The notes under the pieces are model-generated. The model ran no database searches. It worked only from the letters and a program-made list of their open reading frames with translations, and was not told the origin of the DNA. A stretch of 64,000 nt of DNA from Thermosporothrix hazakensis (GTDB taxonomy: Bacteria; Chloroflexota; Ktedonobacteria; Ktedonobacterales; Ktedonobacteraceae): NCBI RefSeq assembly GCF_003253565.1, contig NZ_QKUF01000010.1, positions 65,236 to 129,235 of the forward strand. The letters run 5' to 3'. The translations under genes and the position numbers were made by a program. Shown here in pieces: positions 25,824-35,892 of this stretch. How positions within the stretch are numbered: position 1 is the first letter of the stretch; every line of letters begins with the position of its first letter.

Positions 25824-27614
25824 ATGAAAGAATACACTGTTAGAGAGAGAACCAACGGTGTACCCCGATCAATCGAAACATTTGTAGATCTGCTGGAGTG
25901 GAGAACTGAAATCCACCCGGAACGGCAAGCCTATATTTTCCTGAAGAATGAAGAGCAACTGGCTATCAGCTACGGCGAATTGCGGCAAAAGGCGCGTTCT
26001 CTGGCTGCCTGGATGCAGCAACATGTACATCCCGGGGAAAGAGCATTACTGCTTTATCCGCCTGGCCTCGATTATATCATTGCTTTTTTCGGTTGCCTCT
26101 ACGCCGGTGTTATTGCGGTGCCGGCCTATCCTCCGCATATGGTACGCCCGGAACATTCTATGTCCCGGCTGGCTGCGATTATCCAGGATGCACAGCCCGC
26201 TGTGGCATTAACGACGGCCCAGATCTATAACGGGCTACAGACGTTTCGAGAGCGTTCACCACTGTTTCGCAATATGCACTGGTTGGCAAGTGACACGTAC
26301 ACCCCTGACGGGCTGGCTATGTGGCACCACCCGGAACTTGATCGCTCCTCACTGGCCTTTTTACAGTACACATCTGGCTCAACCTCACTCCCTAAAGGTG
26401 TCATGGTCAGTCATGGCAACCTGCTCTATAACGAGGAGATGATTGCACGTGCGATGGGGAATATCGGGGAGGAGTCAAACTTTGTAAGCTGGTTGCCTCT
26501 TTATCATGACATGGGGCTGATCGGAAATGTGCTACAGGTAATGTACCTCGGCTCAACCTGTGTCCTGATGTCACCGGCTACTTTTGTGCAACATCCATTT
26601 CGCTGGTTGCAGGCAATTTCGACCTTTCGAGCACGCGTGAGTGGAGGACCAAACTTCGCCTATGAACTCTGTTTACGAAAGGTGACCGATGAACAAAAAA
26701 AGCAGCTTGATCTTTCGTGTTGGGAAGTTGCCTTTAATGGTGCAGAACCAATCCGAGCCAGTACATTGGAAGCATTCACCAAGGCATTCGAGATCTGTGG
26801 TTTTCGCAAGGAAACCTCGTTTCCCTGTTACGGTCTGGCTGAGGCAACCCTTTTTGTCACAGGCCCATCCTATCGAGACCTGCCGATTATTCGCACGGTT
26901 CGTGCATCTGCACTTGAACAGCATCGGGTGGAGTTCGTGACAGGTGGTGATGATGATGCCCGGATGCTGGTAGGCTGTGGTCATACCTGGCTTGAGCAGC
27001 GTGTGCATGTGGTTGATCCACAGACGCACAGGATATGTGCTCCGGAACAGGTGGGCGAGATCTGGGTGAGTGGCCCGAATATTCCTCCAGGTTACTGGAA
27101 ACGTTCAGAAGAGACTGAGCGAACCTTTGGTGCAACGATTGCCGGAGATGAAGGAACCCGGTTCATGCGTACCGGCGACCTGGGCTTTATGCAGGACGGT
27201 GAGCTCTTCGTTACCGGACGCCTGAAAGATATGATCATCATCGAAGGGCGCAACCACTATCCGCAGGACATCGAACTTAGCGTTGAAAGCAGCCATCCAG
27301 CAGTTCGCCCCGGATGTATTGCCGCCTTTTCCATCGAGAGGGATGAGAAGGAACGACTGGTTGTTGCGGCGGAAATTGATCCACGGGCCTGGCAGCGCAT
27401 CAAGAAGAGCGAGAATGCACCTGAAGCAATGCAGCGCTTTCGCACAGAGCTAACACAGACCATTCGGCAAGCTATTCAAGATACGCATGAGCTTGCTGTA
27501 TATGATGTTGTTTTGTTGACCGCTGGAACCATCCCGAAAACGTCGAGCGGGAAGATTCAGCGTCACGCCTGTCGCAATGGATATCTGGCATCCACACTTA
27601 GCATCGTGGAGTAA
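25824..27614 (+). CDS. Fatty-acyl-AMP ligase (FAAL) that loads the fatty acid starter
   Basis: The enzyme activates a fatty acid as acyl-AMP and passes it to the ACP at the start of the next protein, with no CoA step. It is 596 aa. Adenylation motifs are YTSGSTSLPKGVMVSHGN near 178-195, and WLPLYHDMGLIGNVLQ near 223-238 as in FadD32-type ligases; the end has TGDLGFMQDGELFVTGRLKD then IIEGRNHYPQDIE, which matches FAAL. AAGGAG lies 2 bases off ideal upstream. Unlike the fused starter of iturin synthetases, it is a separate gene, only 4 bases before the PKS/NRPS gene, whose ribosome site lies in this gene's end. Confidence 0.9.
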   Translation: MKEYTVRERTNGVPRSIETFVDLLEWRTEIHPERQAYIFLKNEEQLAISYGELRQKARSLAAWMQQHVHPGERALLLYPPGLDYIIAFFGCLYAGVIAVPAYPPHMVRPEHSMSRLAAIIQDAQPAVALTTAQIYNGLQTFRERSPLFRNMHWLASDTYTPDGLAMWHHPELDRSSLAFLQYTSGSTSLPKGVMVSHGNLLYNEEMIARAMGNIGEESNFVSWLPLYHDMGLIGNVLQVMYLGSTCVLMSPATFVQHPFRWLQAISTFRARVSGGPNFAYELCLRKVTDEQKKQLDLSCWEVAFNGAEPIRASTLEAFTKAFEICGFRKETSFPCYGLAEATLFVTGPSYRDLPIIRTVRASALEQHRVEFVTGGDDDARMLVGCGHTWLEQRVHVVDPQTHRICAPEQVGEIWVSGPNIPPGYWKRSEETERTFGATIAGDEGTRFMRTGDLGFMQDGELFVTGRLKDMIIIEGRNHYPQDIELSVESSHPAVRPGCIAAFSIERDEKERLVVAAEIDPRAWQRIKKSENAPEAMQRFRTELTQTIRQAIQDTHELAVYDVVLLTAGTIPKTSSGKIQRHACRNGYLASTLSIVE

Positions 27615-27618
27615 GTCA

Positions 27619-30600
27619 ATGGAGACTATACATTCTCTTGGGAATGAGCGTCCAGACGCAAAGGCTATTCAGACCTGGCTGATTGAACATATCGCTCAAC
27701 AACTTGGATGTGCTTCTGAAGAAGTGCACCCGAAGCGGTCATTTAGCAGTTATGGCCTCTCTTCCGCTGATGCAGTCAGCCTTTCCGGCGACCTTGAAGA
27801 CTGGCTGAAACGAGATCTCTCGCCCACGCTCTTGTGGGAATATCCCTCTATTTCCGCCCTGTCCGCCTACCTGGCAGGTGATATAGATACGTCAACAGTT
27901 CGTCAGAAAGAACGGAAGAACGTCAACCTGCAAGAGCCAATCGCTATCATCGGCATGAGCTGTCGTTTTCCCGGTGCCGAGAGTCTTACCGCCTTCCTTC
28001 AACTGCTCCAGAACGGAGACGATGCCATTCGGGAGGTCCCGGCGGATCGCTGGAATGCTCAGACTTTCTACAGTCCCGAAGCAAACACCCCCGGGAAAAT
28101 GAACACCCGTTGGGGCGGATTTCTTGATCAGGTAGATCAATTTGACGCACCTTTTTTCAATATCTCACCGCGTGAAGCAGTACGCATTGACCCTCAGCAA
28201 CGTCTGATTCTAGAAGTGAGCTGGGAGGCACTGGAAAACGCGGGCCATGCCCCTGATTCGCTGGCGGGAAGCCGCACCGGCGTCTTTATCGGTGCCAGCA
28301 GTAGCGATTATATGAGACTTGGCCTGATGGAAGCAGACACGATCGATCTGCATGCCAGCGTCGGAAACGCACATAGCATCCTTGCGAATCGCCTCTCATA
28401 TCTGCTCAACCTTCATGGACCAAGCATGACCGTTGATACTGCCTGTTCTTCCTCACTGCTCGCAGTACATCTAGCCTGTCAGAGTTTGCGGCTTGGTGAG
28501 TGTGATATTGCCCTGGCTGGAGGCGTGAATGTTATTCTGGCACCAGAGATTACTATTGCCTTTTCGCAGGCAGGCATGATGGCGGCTGATGGGAGATGTA
28601 AAACCTTTGATGCAAAGGCTGATGGATATGTCCGCAGTGAAGGATGCGGTGTCGTTGTCCTCAAACGTTTGAGCAAAGCCATTGAGGATGGTGATACGAT
28701 CCTCGCACTGATGCGGGGTTCCGCTGTCAATCAAGATGGTGCCAGTTATGGATTAACCGCGCCAAATGGTCAGGCACAGAGGCAAATGCTCCGAGATGCA
28801 TTCCACAATGCAGGCGTTGAGCCATCACAGGTAAGCTATATCGAAACACATGGAACCGGTACACCTCTTGGAGATCCGATTGAGATTGAGGCACTCAAGG
28901 CAGTATTTCAAGATGTGAAGGGCCGTTGTGCACTCGGTTCAGTCAAAACAAATATCGGCCATCTGGAAGCTGCGGCAGGAATTGCGGGCCTGATCAAAGT
29001 GGTGCTCTCACTTCAGCAAAAGGAACTGTTTCCTCACCTGCACTTTCAGCAGTTGAACCCACGCATGACGCTTGAAGGCTCACCATTCTGGATCGTCACA
29101 GAGCGCCAATCCTGGCAGCTCGAGGAAGGCAAATCACGCATTGCAGGGGTCAGCTCTTTTGGGTTCGGCGGCACCAATGTACATATGATCCTGGAAGAGG
29201 CTCCGCAACTGCATCCACCGGTCAACATGCTTGAACGGCCCTGGCATCTGATAACTCTTTCTGCTCGAAGCGAGCAGGCTTTGCACACGTTAGCAGCACG
29301 ATACGAAGCATTTCTTGCACAACAACCCGAAGATGCCCTGCCAGATATTGGATATACGGCGAACTGTGGGCGAACACATATGCCTCATCGGCTGGCAATT
29401 GTTGCTCAGACGCCTGAACAGGCTGTCTCCCGCTTGAAAGCGTTCCGCAACAATGAGCATACGCCGGGCGTGCAGACCGGACAGGTAGAGCGGAATACCC
29501 TGCCTCAAATCGCCTTTCTGTTTACCGGGCAAGGCAATACCTATCGCGGTATGGGCCAACAGCTTTATGAGACGCAGCCCGTTTTCCGTATGGCTGTTGA
29601 TCGTTGTAGTGAAATCCTGTCGCCCTGGCTCCCTGCTCCTTTGTCGCGCGTGCTGTATGGAGAAGGGCAAGAACAGCAATGGGAGACGGGGCTATACACA
29701 CAGCCAGCGCTCTTTGTCCTGCAATATGCCCTGGCTGAACTCTGGCGGGCCTGGGGAGTTCGCCCGGCTGCTGTTCTCGGGCACAGCCTGGGAGCGTATG
29801 CGGCCGCGCACGTTGCAGGCAGTATGAGCCTGGAAGATAGCCTGTGGTTGGTGGTTGAACGCCAACGCCTGGTATATCAACTGCCTCGCATCGGCGCTAT
29901 GGCTGCGCTTCTAACAGAGCGCGAGCGTGTGGAACATCTGCTGCGCAATTGGGGTGAGAAAGTGACCATTGCTGCGATCAATGGCCCTGCCTACACGGTA
30001 ATCTCCGGGGAGAAAGATGCGGTACAGGCCGTTGTCCTTACTGCACGGGCCCAGGATATCGCCGCGCAGGAACTGGATGTGCCTGTTGCCTACCACTCCT
30101 CGTTATTAGACCCGATCCTTGATGAGCTTGAGCAGATAGCACAGGGCGTTCGCTTCTCTCAGCCCACAATACCCTTTGTTTCCGATCTTACCGGACAATT
30201 CTTGCAAACAGCACCAGATGCTCGTTACTGGCGGCGGCATGCCCGCGAAGCGGTACGTTTTGCCGATGGGGTTCAAACCCTTGCCGACTCCCCGATTTTT
30301 CTTGAACTGGGTCCGTCGACCTCTCTTCTTAAATTCGGGAAGAGCGTCCTTCCGGCAAAGGAAAAGCTCTGGCTCCCATCTTTACGCCGCCGATACGATG
30401 ATTGGCAGATTCTCCTCGCCTCGTTATCCAGCCTCTATACGTACGGAGCCGAGATCGATTGGGCAGGATTTGAGCGGGGCTATCAACGGCGGCGGGTCAT
30501 GCTCCCTACCTACCCCTTTGAGCGCAAACGCTACTGGATACGTGACAGCATTCCTCAGCTTCAACAGAACATCAATGGACAGGTCACAGCAGAAAGTACA

Positions 30601-33600
30601 GGCAGGAAGAAAGACTGTATGGTAGCAAATACGAGAACACGCAAGGACCAGATTCTTGCGAGACTGGAAGAGATCATTGTTCGGCTTCTAGAACTCCCAC
30701 CTGGATCAATCGACCCTGCGGCCTCATTTCTAGAGCTTGGAGCCGATTCGATTGTTCTGGTACAAGCCCTTCAGACCATCCGTTCGACCTTTAAAGTAGA
30801 GATTTCGATTAGCCAGCTCTTTGAAGGCGTCAATACCTTACAGGCGCTCGCTGAATATATAGAGCAGCAAGGAGCTCCTGAGCTACCGGAACCGGCAGCC
30901 ACGCCAGCAGTCGAGCCAGCACAGCAGTCGCTTCCCGTGACACAGATTCCAGGATCTATACCCGTCGTTCCGGCTCAAGACTCACTTATAGCGCAGTTCT
31001 TGCAAGCACACACCCAGGTGATGTCCCAGGCATACGAGATGATTCGTACCCAACAGGGACAACCCCTATCGCCCCTGCCAGCGGCGCCGAAAGCACCACC
31101 GCATGCAAACGGTCATCGCACCGAGTCAAATGGGCACCTGGCTCCATCGCACAACGGGCATCATACCCAGACAACGACACAGGCAGCCCCGAAAAAACCA
31201 TACCATAACGACGATGTCCACGCGGCAAGCGAGGCCTTTGTGCCTTTTAAGCCACTTGATCCAGAGAACGGCCGGGCACTGTCACCGGTACAACAACAAC
31301 ATATCAACGCGCTTGTCTCCCGCTACACACAACGAACAACCCGCTCACGCCAACAGGCAGCCCGGGAGCGTGGAAAACATGCCGATTTGCGCAACACGTT
31401 GACGTTCCGCATGAGTACAAAAGAGATCCGCTACCCCATCGTGGTAACGCGTTCAGCTGGCTCAAAGCTCTGGGATGTTGATGACAACGAGTATGTTGAT
31501 CTGACAATGGGCTTTGGCGTAAACCTTTTTGGGCACAATGATCCTGAGATTAATGAGGCCATAAGAAGGCAGTTAGAGTATGGTATGCAGCTCGGCCCTC
31601 AATCAGAACTCGCGGGTGAATTGGCCGCAACCATCTGTGAAATGACCGGGATGGAGCGCGCGCTGTTCTGCAATACCGGATCAGAAGCGGTAATGGTTGC
31701 GCTACGTCTGGCACGAGCAGTCAGTGGTCGCTCAAAGATTGCTCTGTTTGCTGGTTCGTATCACGGTTCGGCAGATCCCATCCTTGTAAAAGCACAGGTA
31801 TCTGAAGGAGCCGTGCAATCAACACCGCTGGCCCCTGGCATTCCTGAGAGCGTAGCTGCCGAAACGCTCATCCTGACCTATGGGAGCAAGCATTCGCTCG
31901 AGCTGCTTCGCGAGCATGCCCATGAACTGGCTGCCGTGTTGGTGGAACCAGTACAGAGCCGCCGCCCGGACTTACAGCCCCGTGAGTTCCTTCAGCAGGT
32001 ACATCAGATTACGGCTGAAACAGGGGTTGCGCTGATCTTTGATGAGGTGATAACGGGCTTCCGTATCCTTCCGGGAGGGGCACAGGCCTGGTTCGGCGTT
32101 CAGGCTGATATTGCTACATATGGCAAAATTGTTGGGGGTGGCCTGCCCATTGGGGTTGTGGCTGGAAAAGCGAAGTATATGGATGCCGTCGATGGAGGCG
32201 CGTGGATGTTCGGTGATCGCTCCTTCCCCGGCGCAAAGATGACCTTTTATTCCGGCACTTTTTGTAAGCATCCATTGGCGCTTGCTGCGGGCAAAGTCGT
32301 GCTGGAACGAATAAAGCGGGAAGGGCTGACGTTATATGAAAAGCTCAACCAGCGGACCGCCCGGCTCGTAGATCGCCTGAATGCGTTCTTCAGTCGCGAG
32401 AATCTACCAATTAAAATGATCTCGTTTGGCTCCCTTTTCCGTTTCAATTTCCCCTTTCAGATGACCTTAACAGAGCATATAGATATCTTCTTCTACCATC
32501 TGGTTGAGAAAGGAGTCTATATCTGGGAAGGGCGAAATTGTTTTCTCTCAACGGTACATACAGATGAAGATATTGAGAAAATTATCCGGGCCGTTGAAGA
32601 GACAGTTGCAGAGATGCGGGAGGGTGGCTTTTTCCCTCCGTCACCACATGGTGGGGGAAATGGCCCCCACAAAGAAAATGGATTTGATCTCCCCCTGACA
32701 GAGGCACAGCAGCAGTACTGGATGCTTGGGAAAATGGGCCATGCAGGCTTTGAGATGGCGGCCCTGGAACTGCGCGGCCCTGTACACTATGAGACATTGT
32801 ATCAGGCGATCCAGCAGGTAGTAGCCCGTCACGAGGCTCTGCGAACCACGTTTCATGAGGCTGGAACCATCCAGCACATCGCGCCGAGTCAGACCGTCGA
32901 CCTCCCACTGCTAGACTTCTCATGTGGGACAGAGGCGGTACGAGAGGAGCAGGTCCAGCAGTGGTTTGAAGCAGAGGGCGATCATCTCTTTGATCTGACG
33001 CATGAGCCTCCTGTGCGTTTTCACCTTCTCAAGCGCGAGGAGCAATGGCATACGCTTGTAGTCACTGTTCACCATATTGTGGCAGATGGCTGGTCTATTG
33101 GCGTTATCTGTCAGGAGGTGAGCGCCTTCTACTCGGCGCTGCGTACGAAAACACCTCTTCAACTCGATCCTCCCATGCAGTTTCGAGAATACATTCAGAA
33201 GCGGGAAGAGCTCCGTGCAAGCTGGCTACAACACGAAAGCAGCTTGCTTGAAGAGTTCTCAGGCGATCTCCCCGTGTTGGAGCTCCCAACGGATCGCCCT
33301 TACCCTCCTGTGCGCTCCTATCGTGGGAAGCGGTTACATTTACACCTTGACGCCGAATTTGGATCTACCCTGAAACGTTTCAGCCAGGAACAGGGCTGCA
33401 CACCCTTTATGACACTGCTTGCGGGCTACCTCACCTTGCTGCATCGGCTCAGTGAACAGGATGATATCATTATTGGCTTCCCGACGTCCGGGCGTATAAT
33501 CAGTGGTAGCGAGCAGATGATTGGCTACTGTGCGCAACTGGTTCCTTTCCGCAGTCGCATTCAGACAGCAGAGACGGTGAAGGAGTTCCTGCTAAACGTC

Positions 33601-35892
33601 AGGCGGCTCCTGCTTCGCGCGTATGAGCGGCAGGATTACCCCTACGCACGGCTGCTCAATCTGCTTAATCTTCCACGTGATCCCGGACGTTCTCCGTTAG
33701 TCTCCGTGACGTTCAACATGGAGCGACCGGTGACGCTACCACACATGGCTGATCTGGATGTAGCGTTTACGATGCCGCCGATCACCCATGCAGAATTCGA
33801 TCTGCACTTGAACGTGGCTGAGATCGATAATGCCCTTCAGATAACCATTGATTACAACACAGATCTGTTCGATGCCACGACAATACATCGCTTCCTGAGA
33901 CAGTATCATCACATACTCACTCAGTTAACGTCGAAACCGGATACCCCCCTGTCTGAACTATCGTTGCTCAGTCAGGACGAATATCAGCAGATTATTGTCC
34001 GGTGGAACGATGTACGCACTCCATACCCGGACATGGAGGGTATTCCGCAGCTCTTTGCCCAACAGGTCGAGCGCAACCCGTTCGCGATAGCAGTCGTTGA
34101 GGGTGAGCAGCAGATAACCTATAGAGAACTTGATCAACGGACCAATCAACTCGGTCACTATCTGCGCAAACACGGGGTCGGTCCCAATGTGCGAGTAGGG
34201 GTTTGTGTCGCACCCGGGATTGATCTTGTCATCTCCTTCTTGAGTATACTCAAAGCGGGAGGAGCCTATGTCCCGCTGGATGCGAATTATCCCCAGGAGC
34301 GGCTTTCCTTCATGCTCAAGGACGCAGGAGTTTCCGTTCTGGTAACCCAACTACAGCTTCGCCACAGCTTCAATGAGCATGAGGTGCACATCATCGATCT
34401 GGAAGCTGATTCCGCCTCGCTCGCTCAAGAGTCGCAGGATCCACTTCCTCTTCTCTGCCAGGGAAACAGTCTCGCATATGTGATGTATACATCTGGCTCT
34501 ACAGGCTTGCCAAAGGGGATCGGTATTCCGCATCGTGCAATCGTACGCCTGGTTTGCAACACGAACTATGTCCAGATCGAACCGAGCGACGGCTTTGCAC
34601 AGGTGTCGAATGCCTCCTTTGATGCTGTCACCTTCGAGATCTGGGGCGCGCTGCTGAACGGCGCTCGTCTCATCTGCATTCCTAAAAATATTGTGCTCTC
34701 TACAGAGGCAATGGCGAACTATCTGCGTACCTATCACGTCACAATGATGTTTTTGACAGCGGCTCTCTTTAATCAGATTGCCCGAGAGCGGCCCGATGCC
34801 TTCCAGACGCTGCGCTATTTGCTCATTGGAGGGGAACAGGTCACGCCGCGATGGGCCCGGCGCGTCATTGAGTGCGAGCATGCGCCCGAGCACCTCTTGA
34901 ACGGCTATGGGCCCACCGAAACAACAACCTTCGCGAGCTGGTATCATATCCAGTCTCTCACGGAAGATACAACCATCATTCCGATTGGAAGGCCGCTTGC
35001 GAACACGGAACTGTATGTGCTGGATGCTTTCATGCGCCCGGTCCCTGTGGGCATTGCGGGAGAACTGTATATCGGTGGTGATGGGCTAGCCTGGGGCTAT
35101 CTCAACCAGCCAGGCTTAACCGCGGAGCGTTTTGTCCCCCATCCTTTCAGTCGAAAACCCGGCGAGCGACTCTATCGCACCGGAGATAAGGTCCGGTACC
35201 GTGCTGATGGAGCAATCGAGTTTCTTGGTCGCTTTGACAATCAGGTCAAGATTCGTGGTTTCCGTATTGAACCGGAAGAGATCGAGGCCGTTCTATGTCA
35301 ACATCCCGCCGTACAAAATGGAGCCGTGACGCTCTATGAGAACCCTCCAGGCAATAAACACCTGGTGGCCTATGCAGTTGCCAAACCGGGCATGGAGCTT
35401 GATCTGAACGCTCTACGCGGGTATCTGCGCGAGCATTTGCCTGAATACATGGTCCCGGCCTTTCTCATGACACTGCCTGAGATCCCACTGACTCCGAACG
35501 GCAAGCTTGAGCGGCGGAAATTGCCACCTCCTGATCTCACGCAAGCGACCAAAGAATATGTCGAGCCACGCACCGAGACAGAGACAATACTGGCTGGTAT
35601 CTGGCGCGACTGCTTGCAGGTGGAGCGAGTCAGTATTCACGATAATCTGTTTGACCTGGGAGGCCACTCGCTTCTTGTAATGCAAATAAGCTCACGTGTG
35701 CAAGAGGCGTTTCAGATCAGTGTGCCACTTACCGAGCTCTTCCTGAAACCGACAATCGCCGAGTTTGCAGAGGTCATTGAGCAAAAGCGCATGCAGCGGG
35801 TGCAGCGTCCAGGATTGGTCGCCGTTCCTCGCGAGGCAAGACGCATGAAGCTATCTGCGGTCTCTAAGGATGCGGAGGTATCCAGATCATGA
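27619..35892 (+). CDS. Hybrid PKS-aminotransferase-NRPS: ACP-KS-AT-ACP-AMT-C-A-PCP
   Basis: The 2757-aa protein makes and couples the beta-amino fatty acid. Domains (approximate residues): ACP 20-95 (GLSSADAV); KS 105-530 with active Cys in DTACSSSLL near 274 and His in HGTGTPLGD and NIGHLEAAAG; AT 630-930 with GHSLG near 720; ACP 1005-1085 (LGADSIVLV); a His/Asn/Pro-rich linker; class III aminotransferase 1260-1670 with PLP Lys in YGKIVGGGLPIG near 1500; C 1690-2120 with HHIVADG; A 2140-2640; PCP with LGGHSLL near 2680. There is no KR, so the beta-keto group is aminated directly, as in mycosubtilin/iturin synthesis. A-domain pocket, aligned by eye to GrsA: DAFFLGGTFK, nearest to Val-type codes. 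The start ATG 27619 has GGAG upstream. Confidence 0.93.
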   Translation: METIHSLGNERPDAKAIQTWLIEHIAQQLGCASEEVHPKRSFSSYGLSSADAVSLSGDLEDWLKRDLSPTLLWEYPSISALSAYLAGDIDTSTVRQKERKNVNLQEPIAIIGMSCRFPGAESLTAFLQLLQNGDDAIREVPADRWNAQTFYSPEANTPGKMNTRWGGFLDQVDQFDAPFFNISPREAVRIDPQQRLILEVSWEALENAGHAPDSLAGSRTGVFIGASSSDYMRLGLMEADTIDLHASVGNAHSILANRLSYLLNLHGPSMTVDTACSSSLLAVHLACQSLRLGECDIALAGGVNVILAPEITIAFSQAGMMAADGRCKTFDAKADGYVRSEGCGVVVLKRLSKAIEDGDTILALMRGSAVNQDGASYGLTAPNGQAQRQMLRDAFHNAGVEPSQVSYIETHGTGTPLGDPIEIEALKAVFQDVKGRCALGSVKTNIGHLEAAAGIAGLIKVVLSLQQKELFPHLHFQQLNPRMTLEGSPFWIVTERQSWQLEEGKSRIAGVSSFGFGGTNVHMILEEAPQLHPPVNMLERPWHLITLSARSEQALHTLAARYEAFLAQQPEDALPDIGYTANCGRTHMPHRLAIVAQTPEQAVSRLKAFRNNEHTPGVQTGQVERNTLPQIAFLFTGQGNTYRGMGQQLYETQPVFRMAVDRCSEILSPWLPAPLSRVLYGEGQEQQWETGLYTQPALFVLQYALAELWRAWGVRPAAVLGHSLGAYAAAHVAGSMSLEDSLWLVVERQRLVYQLPRIGAMAALLTERERVEHLLRNWGEKVTIAAINGPAYTVISGEKDAVQAVVLTARAQDIAAQELDVPVAYHSSLLDPILDELEQIAQGVRFSQPTIPFVSDLTGQFLQTAPDARYWRRHAREAVRFADGVQTLADSPIFLELGPSTSLLKFGKSVLPAKEKLWLPSLRRRYDDWQILLASLSSLYTYGAEIDWAGFERGYQRRRVMLPTYPFERKRYWIRDSIPQLQQNINGQVTAESTGRKKDCMVANTRTRKDQILARLEEIIVRLLELPPGSIDPAASFLELGADSIVLVQALQTIRSTFKVEISISQLFEGVNTLQALAEYIEQQGAPELPEPAATPAVEPAQQSLPVTQIPGSIPVVPAQDSLIAQFLQAHTQVMSQAYEMIRTQQGQPLSPLPAAPKAPPHANGHRTESNGHLAPSHNGHHTQTTTQAAPKKPYHNDDVHAASEAFVPFKPLDPENGRALSPVQQQHINALVSRYTQRTTRSRQQAARERGKHADLRNTLTFRMSTKEIRYPIVVTRSAGSKLWDVDDNEYVDLTMGFGVNLFGHNDPEINEAIRRQLEYGMQLGPQSELAGELAATICEMTGMERALFCNTGSEAVMVALRLARAVSGRSKIALFAGSYHGSADPILVKAQVSEGAVQSTPLAPGIPESVAAETLILTYGSKHSLELLREHAHELAAVLVEPVQSRRPDLQPREFLQQVHQITAETGVALIFDEVITGFRILPGGAQAWFGVQADIATYGKIVGGGLPIGVVAGKAKYMDAVDGGAWMFGDRSFPGAKMTFYSGTFCKHPLALAAGKVVLERIKREGLTLYEKLNQRTARLVDRLNAFFSRENLPIKMISFGSLFRFNFPFQMTLTEHIDIFFYHLVEKGVYIWEGRNCFLSTVHTDEDIEKIIRAVEETVAEMREGGFFPPSPHGGGNGPHKENGFDLPLTEAQQQYWMLGKMGHAGFEMAALELRGPVHYETLYQAIQQVVARHEALRTTFHEAGTIQHIAPSQTVDLPLLDFSCGTEAVREEQVQQWFEAEGDHLFDLTHEPPVRFHLLKREEQWHTLVVTVHHIVADGWSIGVICQEVSAFYSALRTKTPLQLDPPMQFREYIQKREELRASWLQHESSLLEEFSGDLPVLELPTDRPYPPVRSYRGKRLHLHLDAEFGSTLKRFSQEQGCTPFMTLLAGYLTLLHRLSEQDDIIIGFPTSGRIISGSEQMIGYCAQLVPFRSRIQTAETVKEFLLNVRRLLLRAYERQDYPYARLLNLLNLPRDPGRSPLVSVTFNMERPVTLPHMADLDVAFTMPPITHAEFDLHLNVAEIDNALQITIDYNTDLFDATTIHRFLRQYHHILTQLTSKPDTPLSELSLLSQDEYQQIIVRWNDVRTPYPDMEGIPQLFAQQVERNPFAIAVVEGEQQITYRELDQRTNQLGHYLRKHGVGPNVRVGVCVAPGIDLVISFLSILKAGGAYVPLDANYPQERLSFMLKDAGVSVLVTQLQLRHSFNEHEVHIIDLEADSASLAQESQDPLPLLCQGNSLAYVMYTSGSTGLPKGIGIPHRAIVRLVCNTNYVQIEPSDGFAQVSNASFDAVTFEIWGALLNGARLICIPKNIVLSTEAMANYLRTYHVTMMFLTAALFNQIARERPDAFQTLRYLLIGGEQVTPRWARRVIECEHAPEHLLNGYGPTETTTFASWYHIQSLTEDTTIIPIGRPLANTELYVLDAFMRPVPVGIAGELYIGGDGLAWGYLNQPGLTAERFVPHPFSRKPGERLYRTGDKVRYRADGAIEFLGRFDNQVKIRGFRIEPEEIEAVLCQHPAVQNGAVTLYENPPGNKHLVAYAVAKPGMELDLNALRGYLREHLPEYMVPAFLMTLPEIPLTPNGKLERRKLPPPDLTQATKEYVEPRTETETILAGIWRDCLQVERVSIHDNLFDLGGHSLLVMQISSRVQEAFQISVPLTELFLKPTIAEFAEVIEQKRMQRVQRPGLVAVPREARRMKLSAVSKDAEVSRS

